A stretch of DNA of 64,000 bases from NCBI GenBank assembly GCA_023375785.1, contig SZWC01003605.1:49574-113573 (forward strand). The letters are read 5' to 3'. Below, in pieces: positions 23,001-37,500 of this stretch. How positions within the stretch are numbered: position 1 is the first letter of the stretch; each line of letters begins with the position of its first letter. A model generated the notes under the pieces. It was not told the origin of the DNA and searched no databases. It was given only the letters and a program-made list of their open reading frames with translations. The translations under genes and the position numbers were made by a program. The DNA comes from Penium margaritaceum (lineage: Eukaryota; Streptophyta; Zygnematophyceae; Desmidiales; Peniaceae).

Positions 23001-26000
23001 CACCGTTCTGTGATCTGCATCTAGCTTGCTCCACCGTTCTCTTGCTTGCTCCACCTTTCTCTAGCCTGCTTGACCTTTCTCTGGCTTGCTCCACCATTCT
23101 CTGGCTTGCTCTACCACTCTCTAGCTTACTCCACCGTTCTCTGTCTTCCTCCACCTTCCTCTGGCTTGCTCCACCATTCTCTTGCTTGCTCCACCGTTCT
23201 CTGGCTAGCTACACCCTTGTGTGGCTTGCTCCGCCTTTCTCTGGCTTGCTCCACCGTTTTCTTGCTTGCTCCACCTTTCGATTTGTTGCTCGACAGTTCT
23301 CTGGCTTCCTCCACGTTTCTCCGGCTTGCTCCACATTTCTCTTACTTACTTCACCTTTCTCTGGCTTGCTCCGCCTTTTTCTGGCTTGCTCCACCGTTCT
23401 CTGGCTTGCTCCACCATTCTCTGGCTTGCTCCACCTTTCTCTTGCTTGCCATACCTTTCTTTGGCTTCCTCCACCGTTCTCTGGCTCGCTCCACCGTTAT
23501 CTGGCTTAATCCACTGTTCTTTGGCTTGCTCCACCGTTTTCTGGCTTGCTCCACCGTTCTCAAGCTTGCTCAACCTTTCTCTGGCTTACTCCACCTTTCT
23601 TTGGCTTGCTCTACCCATCCTCTGGCTTGCTCCACCGTTCCCTGGTTTGCTCCACCGTTCTCTAACTGGCACCACCGTTCTTTGGCTTGCTCGACCTTTC
23701 TCCGGCTTGCTCCATTGTTCTCTTGCTTGCTCCGCCTTTCTCTAGATTAAGCAACCATTCTCTAGTTTGCTCTAAATTTCTCCAGCTTTCTCCACCGGTC
23801 TCTAGCTTGCCCCACTATCCTCTGGCTTGCTCCACCATTCTCTGGCTTGCTCCACTGTTCTCTGGCTTGCTCCACCTTTCTCTAGCTTGCTCTACCTTTC
23901 TGTAGCTTGCTCCACCTTTCTCTGGCTTGGTCCACCTTTCTCTGGCTTGCTCTACCATTCTCTGGCTTCCTCCACCATTCTCTGGCTTGATCCACCGTTC
24001 TCTGGCTTGCTCCACCGTTCTCAGCCTTGCTCCACTGTCCTCTGGCTTGCTCCACCATTCTCTGGCTTGTTCCACCATTCTCTGAATTGCTCCAAAGTTC
24101 TCATGCTTGCTCCTCCTTTCTCTGGCTTGCTCCACCTTTCTCTGAATTGCTCTACCGTTATCTTGATTTCTCCACCTTTCTGTGGCTTGCTCCACCATTC
24201 CCTGGCTTGCTCCACCGGTATCTGGCTTGCTCCTCTGGTCTCTGGTTTGCTCTGCCATTTTCTGGCTTGCTCCACTGTTCTCTGGCTTGCTCCACCATTC
24301 TCTGACTTAATCCACATTTTTCTGGTTTGCTCCGCCTCTTTCTGGCTTGCTCCACCTTTCTCTTGCTTGCTTCACCTTTCTTTGGCCTGCTCCAGCTTTC
24401 TCTGGCTTGCTCCACCATTTCCTGGCTTGCTCTACCATTGTGTGGCTTGCTCCATCGTTCTATGGCTTGCTCCACCATTCTCTTACTTGCTCCTTGGTTC
24501 TTTGGCTTGCTCCACTGTTTTCTACCTTGCTCCACCATTCTTATGATTGCTCTACCGTTCTCTGCCTTGCTCCACCTTTCTTTGGCTTGCTCCGCCGTTC
24601 TCCGGCTTGCCCCACTTTTCTCTGGCTTGCTCCACCTTTCTCTAGCTTGCTCCACCTTTCTTTGGCTTCCTCCACTATTCTCTGGCTTGCTTCACCGTTC
24701 TCTGGCTTGCTCGACCTTTCTTTGGCTTGCTCCAAATTTCTCTGGCTTGCTTTACCTCTCTCTGGCTTGCACCACGCTTCTCTGGCTTGCTCTACTGTTC
24801 TGTGGCTTGCTCTACCATTCTCTGGCTTGCTCCACGTTCTCTGGCTTACTCCAATATTCTCTTGCTTGCTCCACCTTTCTCTGACTTGCTTCATCATTCT
24901 CTGGCTTGCTCCACCGTTCTCTGTCTTGCTCTCTTGTTCTTTGGCTTGCTCCACCGTTATTTGGCTTGCTCCACCCTTCTCTGGCTTGCTCCACCGTTTT
25001 TTGGCTTGCTCCACCGTTCTCTGGCTTGCTCCACCGTTGTGTGCCTTGCTGGACCATTTTGTGCCTTGCTACACCGTTCTCTGGCTTGCTCCACTGTTCT
25101 TCGGCTTGCTACACCATTCTCTAGCTTGCTCTACCGTTCCCTGGCTTGCTCCACCGTTCCCTGGCTTGCTCCACCGTTTCCTGGCTTTCTCCACCATTCT
25201 TTGGCTTGCTCCATCGTTCTCTGGCTTGCTCCACTATTATCTGGATTCCTCCACCTTTCTCTGACTTGCTACACCGTTCTCTTTCATGCTCCACACTTCT
25301 CCAACTTGTTCCACCATTCTTTACCTTGATCCACTGTTCTCTACCTTGCTCCACCGTACCGTGCTTGCTCCACTGCTCTCCAGCTTGCCCCACGTTTCTC
25401 TGGCTTGCTCCACCGTTCTCTGGCTTATTCCACCATTGTCTGGCTTGCTCCACAATTCTCTGTCTTGCTCCACCTTTCTCTGGCTTGCTCCACATTTCTC
25501 TGGCTTCCTGCACTGTTCTCTTGCTTGCTCCACCTTTCTTTGGCTTGCTCCACCTTTCTCTGGCTTGCTCCTCCTTTCGATGGCTTGCTCCATCGTTCTA
25601 TGGCTTGCTCCACCATTATATGGGTTGCTCCACCGTTCTCTAGCGTGCTCCATTGTTCTCAGGCTTACTCCACCGTTTTCTAGCGTGCTCCACCATTCTC
25701 TGGCTTGCTCCACTTTCTCTGGCTTGCTCCACCGTTCTCCGGCTTGCTCCACTGTTCTTGGGCTTGCTCCACCATTCTCTGGCTTGCTCCACCATTCTCT
25801 GGCTAGCTCCACCGTTTTCTGGCTTGCTCCGCTGTTCTCTTGCTGGCTCCACCGTTCTCTGGCTTGCTCCACCGTTCTCTCCCTTGCTCTACCTTTCTCT
25901 GGCTAGCTGCATCTTTCTCAGGCTTACTTTACCTTTGGCCGGCTTGCTCCCCCATTCTTTGCCTTGCTCCATTGTGCTCTACTTTGCTCCACCGTTATGT

Positions 26001-29000
26001 GGCTTGCCCCACCGTTTTCTCGTTGTCTCACCTTTCTCTCGCTTTTGCCACCCTGCTCTTGCTTGCTCCACTGTTCTCTGGTTTGGTCCATCGTTCTCTG
26101 GCTTGCTCCACCGCTCTCTGGCTTACTCCCCTGGTCTCTTGCTTGCCCCACCATTTTCTGGCTTGCACCACCTTTCTCTGGCTTGCTCCACGGTTCTCTT
26201 GCTTGCTCGACCTTTCTGTAGCCTGCTCGACCTTTCTCTGGCTTGCTCCACTGTTCTCTGGCTTGCCCCACCGTTCTCTGGCTAGCTTCACCGTTCTCTG
26301 GCTTCCTCCACCTTCCTCTGGCTTCCTCCACCATTCTCTTGCTTGCTCCACCGTTCTCTGGCTTGCTACACTGCTATGTGGCTTGCTCCACCAATTTCTT
26401 ACTTGCTCCACCTTTTGCTTTGTTGCTCGACTGTTCTCTGGCTTGCTCCACGTTTCTCCGGCTCGCTCCACATTTTTCTTGCTTGCTCCACCTTTGTCTG
26501 GTTTGCTCCACCTTTCTCTGGCTTGCTCCACCGTTCTCTGGCTTGCTCCACCATTCTCTGGCTTGCTCCACCTTTCTCTGGCCTGCTCCACCTTTCATTG
26601 GCTTCCTCAACCGTTCTCTGGCTTGCTCCACTGTTCTCTGGCTTGCTCCACCGTTCTCTAGCTTCCTCCACCTTTCTGTGTCTTGCTCCACCATTCTTTG
26701 GCTTGTTCCACCTTTCTTTGGCTTGCTCCACCGTTCTCTGGCTTGGTCCACTGTTCTCTGGCTTGCTCCACCGTTCTCTGGCTGGCACCACCGTTCTTTG
26801 GCTTGCTCGACCTTTCTCTCGCTTGCTCCACTGTTCTTTTGCTTGCTCGGCCTTTCTCTAGATTGAGCAACCGTTCTCTGGCTTGTTCCACGTTTCTTCA
26901 GCTTGCTCCACCGATCTTTGGCTTGCTCCACTGTTCTCTGGCTTGCTCCAACGTTCTCTGGCTTGCTCCACCTTTCTTTAGCTTGCTCCACCTTTCTGTG
27001 CCTTGCTTCAGCTTCCTCTGGCTTGGTCCACCTTTCTCTGGCTTGCTCTACCATTATCTGGCTTCCTCCACCTTTCTCTGGCTTGCTCCACCGTTTTCTG
27101 GCTTGCTCCACCGTTCTCTGGCTTGCTCCACTGTTCGCTGCTTTGCTCCACCATTTTCTAGCTTGCTCCACCGTTCTCTGACTTGCTCCAACGTTCTCAT
27201 GCTTGCTCCACCTTTCTCTGGCTTGCTCCACCCTTCTCTCGCTTGCTCCACTGTTCTGTGACTTGCTCCTCTGTTCTCTTGCTTGTTCTTCCATTGTCTG
27301 TCTTGCTCTGCTGTTCTCTGGCTGGCTCCACCATTCTCTGGCTTACTCCACCTTTCTCTGTCCTGCTCCACCTCTCTCTTGCTTGCTCCACCTTTCTCTT
27401 TCTTGCTTCACCTTTCTCTGGCCTGCTACAGCTTTTGCTGGCTTGCTCCACCATTATGTGGCTTGCTCCACTGTTCTCTGACTAACAGCCATTATCTGGC
27501 TTGCTCCATCGTTCAATGGCTCCCTCCACCATTCTCTTATTTGCTCCTTGGTTCTTTCGATTGCTCCATTGTTCTCTGTCTTGCTCCACCATTCTTATGA
27601 TGGCTCTACTTTTCTATGCCTTGCTCCACCTTTCTCTGGCTTGCTCCTCCATTCTCCGGCTTGCCCCACCTTTCTCTTGCTTGCTCCACCTTTCACTAGC
27701 TGGCGCCACCTTTCCTTGGCTTGCTTCACCAGTCTCTGGCTTGCTCCACATTTCTGTGGCTTGCTCCACCTTTCTCTGCCTTGCTTTACCATTCTCTAGC
27801 TTACTCCACCGTTTCTTGGAGAACTCAAATGTTCTCTTGCTTGCTCCGTCGTTTCCTGGCTTGCTCCAACATTGTTTGGCTCGCTCTACTGTTTATTGGC
27901 AAACTCCACCGTTCTTTGGCTTTCTCCACCGTTCTCTGGCTTGCTCCACTGTTCTCCTGCTTGCTCGATCACTCTCCCGCTTGCTTCACCGTTCTCTGGC
28001 TTGCTCCACCATTCTCAGGCTTGCCCTACCGTTCTCTTTCTTGCTCCACCATTCTCTGGCCTGATCCATTGTTCCCTGACATGATCCATTGTTCTCTGGA
28101 TTGCTCCATCGTTCTGTGGCTTGCTCCACCCTTCTCTAGCTTGCTCCAGATTCATCTAGCTCGCTCCACTATTCTTTGGCTTGCACCACCTTTCTCTGGC
28201 TTGCTCCACCTTTCTCTGGCTTGCTCCACCATTCTACGGCCTGCTCCTTCATTCTCTGGCTTGCTCTCTTGTTCTTTGGCTTGCTCCACTGTTCTTTGGC
28301 TTGCTCCAGCCTACTCTGGCTTGCTCCACCGTTCTCTGGCTTGCTCGACCGTTCTCTTGCTTGCTCCACCGTTCTCTGCCTTGCTCCAGCATTCTCTGCC
28401 TTGCTCCACCATTGTCTGGCTTGCTCCTCTGTTCTTTAGCTTGCTCCACCATTCTCTGGCTTGCTCCTCCTTTATGTGGCTTGCTCCACCGTTCCCTGGC
28501 TTGCTCAACCAATCTCTTGCTTGGTCCACCGTTCAAGATTTGCTCCACTTTCTCTGGCTTGCTCCACTCTATCAGGCTTGCTCCACCATTCTCTGGCTTG
28601 CTCCGTCGTTCTCTGGCTTGCTCACCTATTCTCTGGCTTCCTCCACCTTTCTCTGAATTAATGCACCGTTCTCTTGCATGCTCCACATTTCTCCGACTTG
28701 CTCCACCTTTCTCTACCTTGCTCCACTGTTGTCTACCTTGCTCCACCGTACTGTGCTTGCTCCACCACTCTCTGGCTTGCAACACCTTTCTATGGCTTGC
28801 TCCACCGTCCTTTGGCTTGCTCCACCGTTCTCTGGCATGCTCCACCGTTCTCAGGCTTGCTCTACCTTTCTCCGGCTTGCTCTACCTTTCTCTGGCTTGC
28901 TCTTCAGATCTCTATCTTGCTCCATCATTCTGTGGCTTACTCCACCATTCTCTGGCTTGATCCACCATTATCTGACATGCTTCACCTGTCTATGGCTTGC

Positions 29001-32000
29001 TCCACATTTCTCTGGCTGACTCCACCTTTCTCTGGCTTACTCCATCCTTCTCTAGCTTACTCCACCAATCTCTGGCTTGTTCACCTTTCTCTGGCTTGCT
29101 CCACCTTTATCTGGCTTGCTTCACCTTTCTCTGGCTTTCTCCATCATTTTCTGGCTTGCTCCACCCTTCTCTGGCTTGCTCCACCATCCTCTGGCTTACT
29201 CTTCTATTCTCTGGCTTGCTCCACCATTCTCTGGCTTGCTCCACCGTTCTCTGGCCTGCTCCAACGTTCTCTGGCTTGGTCCACCTTTCTATGGCTTGCT
29301 CAACCGTTCTCTGACTTGCCCCACCTTCCTCTAGCTTGCTCCACCTTTCTCTAGCTTGCTCCACCTTTCTTTGGCTTGCTCCAACTTTCTCTGGCTTACT
29401 CCACCTTTTCCTGGCTTGCGTTACCTCTCCCTGCCTTGCTCCAGGTTTATGTGGCTTGCTCTAACGCTCTATGGCTTGCTCCAATGTTCTCTGGCTGCTC
29501 CAACGTTCTGTGGCTTATTCCAGCGTTCTCTTGCTTGCTCAACCTTTCTATGGTTTGCTTCACCTTTCATTGGCTTGCTCCACCTTTCTTTGGCTTGCTC
29601 TACCATTCTCTGGATTGCTCCACCGTATTCTGGCTTGCTCCACTATTCTCTGGCTTGCTCCATCCTTCTCTGGCTTGCTCCACCATTGTCTGGCTCGCTC
29701 CACCGGTCCCTGGCTAACTCCGCTGTTCTCTGGCTTTCCCCACCGTTCTCTGGCTTGCTCCACCATTCTCTGGATTGCTCCACCATTCTCTGGCTTGCTC
29801 CACTGTTCTCTCGCTTGCATAACTATTCTCTGGCTTGCACCACCGTTCTCTGTCTTTCTCCATCATTCTTTAGATTGCTCCACCGTTCTCTGACTTGCTG
29901 CACCTTTCTCTGGCTTGCTCCACCGTTGTCTGGCTTGCTCCACCTTTCTCTAGCTCGCTCCACCCTTCTTTGGCTTACTCCAATGTCCTCTGGCTTGCTC
30001 CACCTTTCTCTGGCTTGCTCCACATTTCTCTGTCTTGCTCCACCATTCTCTGGCTTGCTCCAGTGCTCTTTGCCTTGCTCCACCATTCTCTGCCTTGCTC
30101 CACCGTTCTGTGGCTTGCTCCAATGTTCTTTGACTTCCTCCACTGTTCTCTCACTTGCTCCACAATTCTTTGGCTTGCTCCACCGTTCCCTGGCTTTCTC
30201 CACCAGTTGCTGGCTTGCTCCACCACTCACGGCTTGCTCCACTTTCTCTGGCTTGCTCCGGTTTATCTGGCTTGCACCACCATTCCCTGGCTTGCTCTAC
30301 CGATTCCCTGGCTTGCTCCACTTTTCTCTGGCTTGCTCCACCTTTCTCTGGCTTGCTACGCCTTTCTCTGGCGTGCTCGACATTTATACGGCTTGCTCCA
30401 CCGTCCTCTGCCTTGCTCCACCGTTCTCTGCCTTGCTCCACCGTTTTCTGACTTGCTCCGCTGTTCTGTACTCCCTCCATCGCTTTCTGGCTTGCTCCAC
30501 CTTTCTCCGGCTTGCTCCACCGTTCTCTAGCTTGCTCCAGTGTTCTCTGGCATGCTCCACCGTCCTCTAGCTTGCTCCACCTTCATATGGCTTGCTCCAC
30601 CTTCCTCTCGCTTGCTCCACCGATCTCACACTTGCTCCATCATTCTGTGGCTTGCTCCACCGTTCTCTGGCTTACTCCACGGTCCTCTTACTTGCTCGAC
30701 CTTTATCTCGCTTACTCCACCTTGCTTCGGCTTGCTCCACCTTTCTTTGGCTTGCTCCACCGTTCTCAGGCTTGCTACACCTTCATCTCACTTCATCCAC
30801 CTTTAGCTGGCTTGCCTCTCCCTTTTCTGGCTTGCTCCACCTTTCTCTGGCTTGCTCCACCTTTCTCTGGCTTGCTTTGCCTTTCTCTTTCTTGCTCAAG
30901 TGTTCTCTGGCTTGCTCCACCGTTCTCTGGGTTGCTCCACCATTCTCTGAAATGCTCCACTGTTCTTTGGCTTGCTCCACCGTTCTTGTGCTTGCTCCAC
31001 TATTATCTGGCTTGCTCCACCAATCTCTTGATTTCTCCATTGTTCTCTCGCTTGTTCCACCTATCTCTGTCTTGCTCTACCATTCTCTTACTTGCTCCAT
31101 CGTCCTCTGCCTTCCTCTACCGGTCTCTGGCTTCCTCCACCTTTCTTTGGCTTGTTGTACCATTCTGTTGCTTGCTCCACCATTCTGTTGCTTGCTCCAC
31201 CTTTCTCTGACTTGCTCCACCTTTCTCTGGCTTACTCCACTGTTCTTTGGCTTGCTCCACCTTTCTGAGGCTTGCTCCGCCTTTCTCAGGCTTGCTCCAC
31301 CGTTCTGTGGCTTGCTCCACCTTTGTTTGGTTTGCTCTAGCTATCCATGGCTTGATCTACCTTTCATTGAATTGCTCTACCTTTGTCTGTCTTGTTCCAC
31401 CTTTCCCTGGCTTGCTCCACCTTTCTCCGGCTTGCTCCACATTTCCCAGGCTTGCTCCACCACTCTCTGACTTGCTCCACCTTTCTCTGGCTTGCTCCCC
31501 CATTCTTTGGCTTGCTCCACCATTCTCTGGCTTTCTCCATAGTTCTCTGGCTTGCTCCACCGTTCTGAGGTTTGCTCGACCTTTCTCTTTCCTGCTCCAC
31601 CGTTCTCTGGCTTGCTCCACTTTTCTTTGGCTTGCTTTTACCAATCTCTTGCTTGGTCCACTGTTCTCTCGCTTGCTCCAGCGTTCTCTGGCTTCCTCCA
31701 CCGTTCTTTGGATGGCTCCACCATTCCCTAACTTTCTTTACAGTTCTCTGGCTTGCTCCATCATTCTCTGGCTTGCTCAAACATTCTCTAGCTTGCACCA
31801 CCGTTCGCTGGCTTGCTCAACCGTTCTCTGGGTCCCTCCACCTTTCTCTGTCTTGCTCCACGTTTCTCTGGATTCCTCCACCGTTCTCTGGCTTGCTCCA
31901 CCATTCTCTGGCTCTCTCCACATTTCTCTGGCTTGCTCCACCGGTCTCTAGCCTGCTCCAGCGTTCTCCGGCTTGCTCCACCTTTCCCTGGCTTGCTCCA

Positions 32001-32759
32001 CTGTTCTCTTTCTTGCTCCACTGTTCTCTAGCTTGTTCCATCATTCTCTGGCTTACTCTATCATTCTTTGGATTGCTCTACCGTTCTCTGGCTTGCTCTA
32101 CCGTTTTGTGACTTGCTCCATCTTTCTCTGGCTTGTTCCACTATTCTCTGGCTTGCTCCACAGTTCTCTGGCTTGCTCTACCTATCACTGGCTTCCTCCA
32201 CCATTCTCTGGCTTGCTCTATCTTTCTTTGGCTTGCTCCACTTTCTCTGGCTTACTCCATCTTCTGTGTGCTTGCTCCACTGTTCTCTGGCTTACTCCGC
32301 CTTTTCATTGCTTGCTCGACCTTTCTATGGCTTGCTCCACCTCTCTCTTACTTGCTCCACCTTTCTCTGACTTCCTCCATCGTTCTGTGGCTTGCTCCAC
32401 TGTTCTCTGGCTTGCTCCAGTGTTCTCTAGCTTGCTCCAGTGTTCTTTGACTTGCTTATCCTTTCCATGGCTTGCTCCACAGTTCTCTGGCTTGCTCCAC
32501 CGTTTTCTTGCTTGCTCCATTGTTCTCTATATTGCTCCACTGCTATTTGGCTTGCTCCACAGTTCTTTGTCTTGCTTCATCATTCTCTGGCTTGCTCTTG
32601 TTTTCTCCAGCTTGCTCCACCTTTCTCTGGCATGCTCCACCATTCTCTTGCTTGCTACACCTTTCTCTGGCCTGCTCCATCTTTCTCTAGCGTGCTCAAA
32701 CGTTCTCTTGCTTGCTTCAATGTTCTTTGAAATGCGCCACTGTTCTCTAGCTTGCTCCA

Positions 32760-34560
32760 CCTTTCTCTGGCTTGCACCACCTTTCTTTGGCTTGTTCCAC
32801 TATTCTCTTGCTTGCTCCACCGTTCTCGGGCTTGCTCCACCGTCCTCTGGCTTGCTCCACCGTTCTGTGGCTTGCTCCACCATTCTCTGGCTGACTCCAC
32901 AGCTCCCTGGCTTGCTCCACCGTTCTCTGACTTGCTCTACCGTTATCTGGCTTGTTCTACCGTTCTCTAGCTTGCACCACCGTTCTCTGGCTTGCTCTAC
33001 TATTCTCTGGCTTGCTCCACAGTTCTCAAGCTTGCACCACTATTCTCTGGATTGCTCCAACATTCTCTGGCTTGCTCCACCGTTTTATGGCTTGTTCCAC
33101 CTTCGTCTGGATTACTCCGCCATTCTATGGCTTCCTCAACCGTTCTCTAGCTTGCTCCACCGTTATCTGGCTTGCTCCACAGTTCTCTGGCTTGCTCCAT
33201 TTTTCTCTGGCTTGCTCCACTGTTCCCTTCCTTGCTCCACCGTTCTCTGGCTTGCTTGCCCGTTCTTTGGCTTGCTACACCATTCTCTGCCTTGCTCCAC
33301 GGTTCTCTGGCATGCCCCACCATTATCTAGCTTGCTCCACCATTCCCTGGCTTGCTCCACCTTTCTCTAGCTTGCCCTACCATTATCTGGCTTGCTTTAC
33401 CGTTCTCTTGCTTGCTCCATTGTTTTTTTGTTTGCTCCACTATTCTCTGGCTTGATCCACCTTTCTCTCGCTTGCCCCACCGTTCTCTGGCTTGCTCCGC
33501 CTGTCTCTGGCTTGCTACACCTTTCTCTCGCTGCCTCCACTGTTCTCAGTCTTGCTCCATTGTTCTCTTGCTTGCTCCACATTTTCCTGGCTTGCTCCAC
33601 CATTTTCTAGCTTGCTCCACCATTCTCTGGCTTGCTCCACTGCTCTCTGGCTTGCTCCACCTTTCTCTGGCTTGTTCCACTGTTCTCTTGCTTGCTCCAC
33701 CGTTCTCGGGCATGTTCCATCGTCCTCTGGCTTGCTCCAACATTCTCTAACTTGCTCTATCCTTCTCTGACTTCATCCACCGTTCTCTGGCTTGCTCTAC
33801 CATTCTCTGGCTTACTCCAAAATTCCCTGGCTTGCTCCACCGTTCTCTGACTTGCTGTGCCGTTATCTGGCTTGTTCTACCGTTCTCTAGCTTGCACCAC
33901 CGTTCTCTGGCTTGCTCCACCGTTCTCTCGCTTGCTCCACAGTTCTCAAGCTTGCACCATTGTTCTCTGGATTGCTCCACCGTTCTCTGGCTTGCTCCAC
34001 CGTTTTATGGCTTGCTCAACCTTTGACTGGATTACTCAACCGTTCTATGGCTTCCTCCACCGTTCTCTAGCTTGCTCCACCGTTATCTGGCTTGCTCCAC
34101 CGTTCTCTGGCTTGCTCCACTGTTCCCTTGCTTGCCCCACCTTTCTCTGGCTTGCTTGCCCGTTCTTTGGCTTGCTACCCCATTCTCTGCCTTGCTCCAT
34201 GGTTCTCTGGCTTGCTCCACCATTATCTAGCTTGCTCCACCATTCCCTGGCTTGCTCCACCTTTCTCTAGCTTGCCCTACCATTATCTGGCTTGCTTTAC
34301 CGTTCTCTTGCTTGCTCCACTGTTTTTTTGCTTGCTCCACTGTTCTTTGGCTTGATCCACCTTTCTCTCTCTTGCTCCACCGTTCACTGGCTTGCTCCGG
34401 CTTTCTCTGGCTTGCTTCACCTTTCTCTCGCTGCCGCCACTGTTCTCAGTCTTGCTCCATCGTTCTCTTGCTTGCACCACCTTTTTCTGGCTTGCTCCAC
34501 CATTTTCTAGCTTGCTCCACCATTCTCTGGCTTGATCCACCGTTATCTGGGTTGCTCGAC
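32760..34560 (+). repeat. Tandem duplication of a ~0.9 kb minisatellite segment
   Basis: The segment near 32760-33660 is repeated near 33660-34560. Matching variant units are offset by 880 bp (CGTTCTCGGG, 32821/33701), 920 bp (AGTTCTCAAG, 33021/33941; CGTTTTATGG, 33081/34001) and 900 bp (CTTTCTCTAG followed by the CCCTACCATTATC unit, 33361/34261). The offset changes in steps of 20 bp, so whole units were gained or lost after duplication. Confidence 0.85.
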
Positions 34561-37500
34561 TGTTCTCTGCCTTGCTCCACCTTTCTCTGGCTTGATCCAC
34601 CGTTGTCTGGTTTGCTCCACCATTCTCTGACTTGCTCCACCTTTTTCTGGCTTGCTCCACTGTTTTTTTGCTTGCTCTGACGTTCTCTGGCTTGATCCAC
34701 CTTTCTCTCGCTTACGCAACCGTTCTCTGGCTTGCTACCCATTTATCTGGCTTGCTCCACCTTTTTCTGGCTTGCTACACCTTTCTCTGGCTTGCTCCAC
34801 CTCTTGGCTTGCACCACTGTTCTCTGAATTCCTCCACTGTTCTCTGGCTTCCTCCACTGTTCTCTGGCCTGTTCTTCCTTTCCTTCGTTTGCTCCAATAT
34901 TCTCTTGCTTGCTCCACTGTTATCTCGCTTGCTCTATCATTCTCTGGCTTGCTCCACCGTTCTCTGGCTTGCTCCACCATTCTCTGGCTGGGTCCATTGC
35001 TCTCAGGCTTGCTCCACCTTTCTCTGGGTTTCTCCACCGTTCTCTGGGTTGCTCCACCGTTCTCTGGCTTGCTCCACTGTTCTCTGGCTTCTCCAGTGTC
35101 CTCTGACTTGCTCCACCTTTCTATGCCTTGCTCCACCCTTCCCTAGCTTGCTCTACCTTTCATTTGCTTGTTCTCCCATTCTCTGGCCTGCTTTACATTT
35201 CTCTGGTTTGCTCCACCTTTCTCAGGCTTGCTCCACCTCTCTCTTTCTTGCTCATCCTTTCTCTGGCTTGCTGTACCGTTCTCTGGATTGCTCCACCGTT
35301 CTCTGACCTGCTCCACCGTTCTCTGGCCTGCTCCATCTTTCTCTGGCTTGCTCCACCTTTCTCTGGCTTGCTCCACCTTTCTCTTGCTTGCTTCAGCTTT
35401 CTCTGGCCTGCTCCACCTCTCTTTGGCTTGCTCCATTGTTCTGTGGCTTGCTCCACCGTTCTCTGGCTTTCTCTGCCGTTTTCTTTCTGGCTCCACCATT
35501 CTCTTGCTTCATCCACCGTTCTCTGGCTTGTTCCACCCTTCTCTTTATTGCTCCAACATTCTCTGGCTTGCCCCACCGTTCTCTGGTTTGCTCCACCATT
35601 CTCTGGCTTGCTCCACCATTCTCTGGCCTGCTCCACCATTCTCGGACTTGCTCCATTGTTCTTTGGCTTGCTCCACCATTATCTGGCTTGCTCTTCTCTT
35701 ATCTGGCTTGCTCTTCGTTCTCTGGCTTGCTCCACCGTTATCTGCCTTGCTCAACCATTCTCAGGCTTGCTCCACCTTTCTCTAGCTTGCTCCACCTTTC
35801 TCTGGCTTGCTCATCCTTTCAATGGCCTGCTCCACCGTTCCCTGGCTTGCTCCACCATTATCTGGCTTGCTCCACCGTTCTCTGGCTTGCTCCACTGTTC
35901 TGTGGCTTGCTCTACTGTTCTCTAGCATGTTGTACTGTTCTCTGGCTTGCTCCACTTTTTGTGGCTTTCTCCACCATTCTCTGGCTTTCTCCACCGTTCT
36001 CTACCTTGCTCCATTGTTCTCTGGCTTGATTCACCGTTCTCTGGCTTGCTCGACCGTTCTGTGGCTTGCTACACCGTTTTCTTGCTTGCTCCATCGTTAT
36101 CTGGATTGCTCCACCGTTCTCTGGCTTTCTCAACTTTTCTCTGCCTTGCCCCACCGTTTCCGCCTTGCTCCACTGTTATGTGGCTTGCTCCACCATTCTC
36201 TGGCTTGTTCCACCTTTCCTGGCTTTCTCCACTGTTCTCTGGCTTGCTCCACTATTCTCTGGCTTGCTCCACTGTTCTCTGCCTTCCTCCACTGTTGTTT
36301 GGCCTGCTCCACCATTCTCGGACTTGCTCCATCGTTCTCTGGCTTGCTCCATTGTTCTCTGGCTTGCTCCACTGCTCTCTGGATTGCTCCACAGTTCTCT
36401 GGCTTGCTCCACCATTGTCTGGCTTGCTCCACCATTCTCAGTCTTGCTCCACCTTTCTATGGCTTGCTCTTCCTTTCTCTGGCTTGCTCCACCGTTCTCT
36501 TGCTTGCTCCACCTTTCTCTGGCTTGCTCCATCTTTCTCTGGCTTGCTCCTCCTTTCAATGGCTTGCTCCATCATTCTCTGGCTTGCCCCACCATTGTCT
36601 GGGCTGGTCCACCGTTCTCTAGCTTGCTCCATCGTTCTCTGACTTGCTCCACCGTTCTCTAGCATGCTCCACCGTTCTCTGGATTGCTCCACTTTCTTTG
36701 GCTTGCTCCATCATTCTCTGGCTTGCTCCACCGTTCTCAAACTTGATCCACCATTCTGTGGCTTGCTCTACCGTTCTGTGGCTGGCTCCACTGTTTTCTT
36801 GCTTGCTCCACCGTTCTCTGGCTGGCCCCACCGTTCTCTCGCTTGCTCACCGTTCTCTGCCTTGCTCTACCTTTCTCTTGCTTGCTCCACCTTTCTCTAG
36901 ATTGAGCAACCATTCTCTAGCTTGCTCCAGGTTTCTTCAGCTTACTCCACCAATCTCTGGCTTGATGCACTGTTCTCTGGCTTGATCCACCTTTCTCTGG
37001 CTTGCTGCACCGTTTTCTGGCTTGCTCCACCTTTCTCTAGCTTGCTCAACCTTTCTGTGGCTTGCTCCACCTTTCTCTGGCTTGGTCCACCTCTCTGTAG
37101 CTTGATCTACCATTCTCTGGCTTCCTCCACCTTTCTCTGGCTTGCTCCACCGTTCTCTGGCTTGATACACCATTTTCTGGCTTGCTTCATCGTTCTCTGG
37201 CTTGTTCCACCATTCTCTGGCTTGCTCCACCGTTATCTGACTTGCTCCAACATTCTCATGCTTGCTCCACCTTGCTCTGGCTTCCTCCATGGTTCTTTGA
37301 CTTGCTCCAACGTTATCTGGCTTGCTCCACTTTTCTCTGGCTTGCTCCACCATTCTCTGGCTTGCTCCTCCGTTCTCTGGCTTGCTCCACTGTTCTCTGG
37401 CTTGCTCTGCCATTGTCTGGCTTGCTCCACTGTTCTCTGGCTTGCTCCACCATTCTCTGGCTTACTCCACCTTTCTCACGCCTCTCCACCTCTCTCTAGC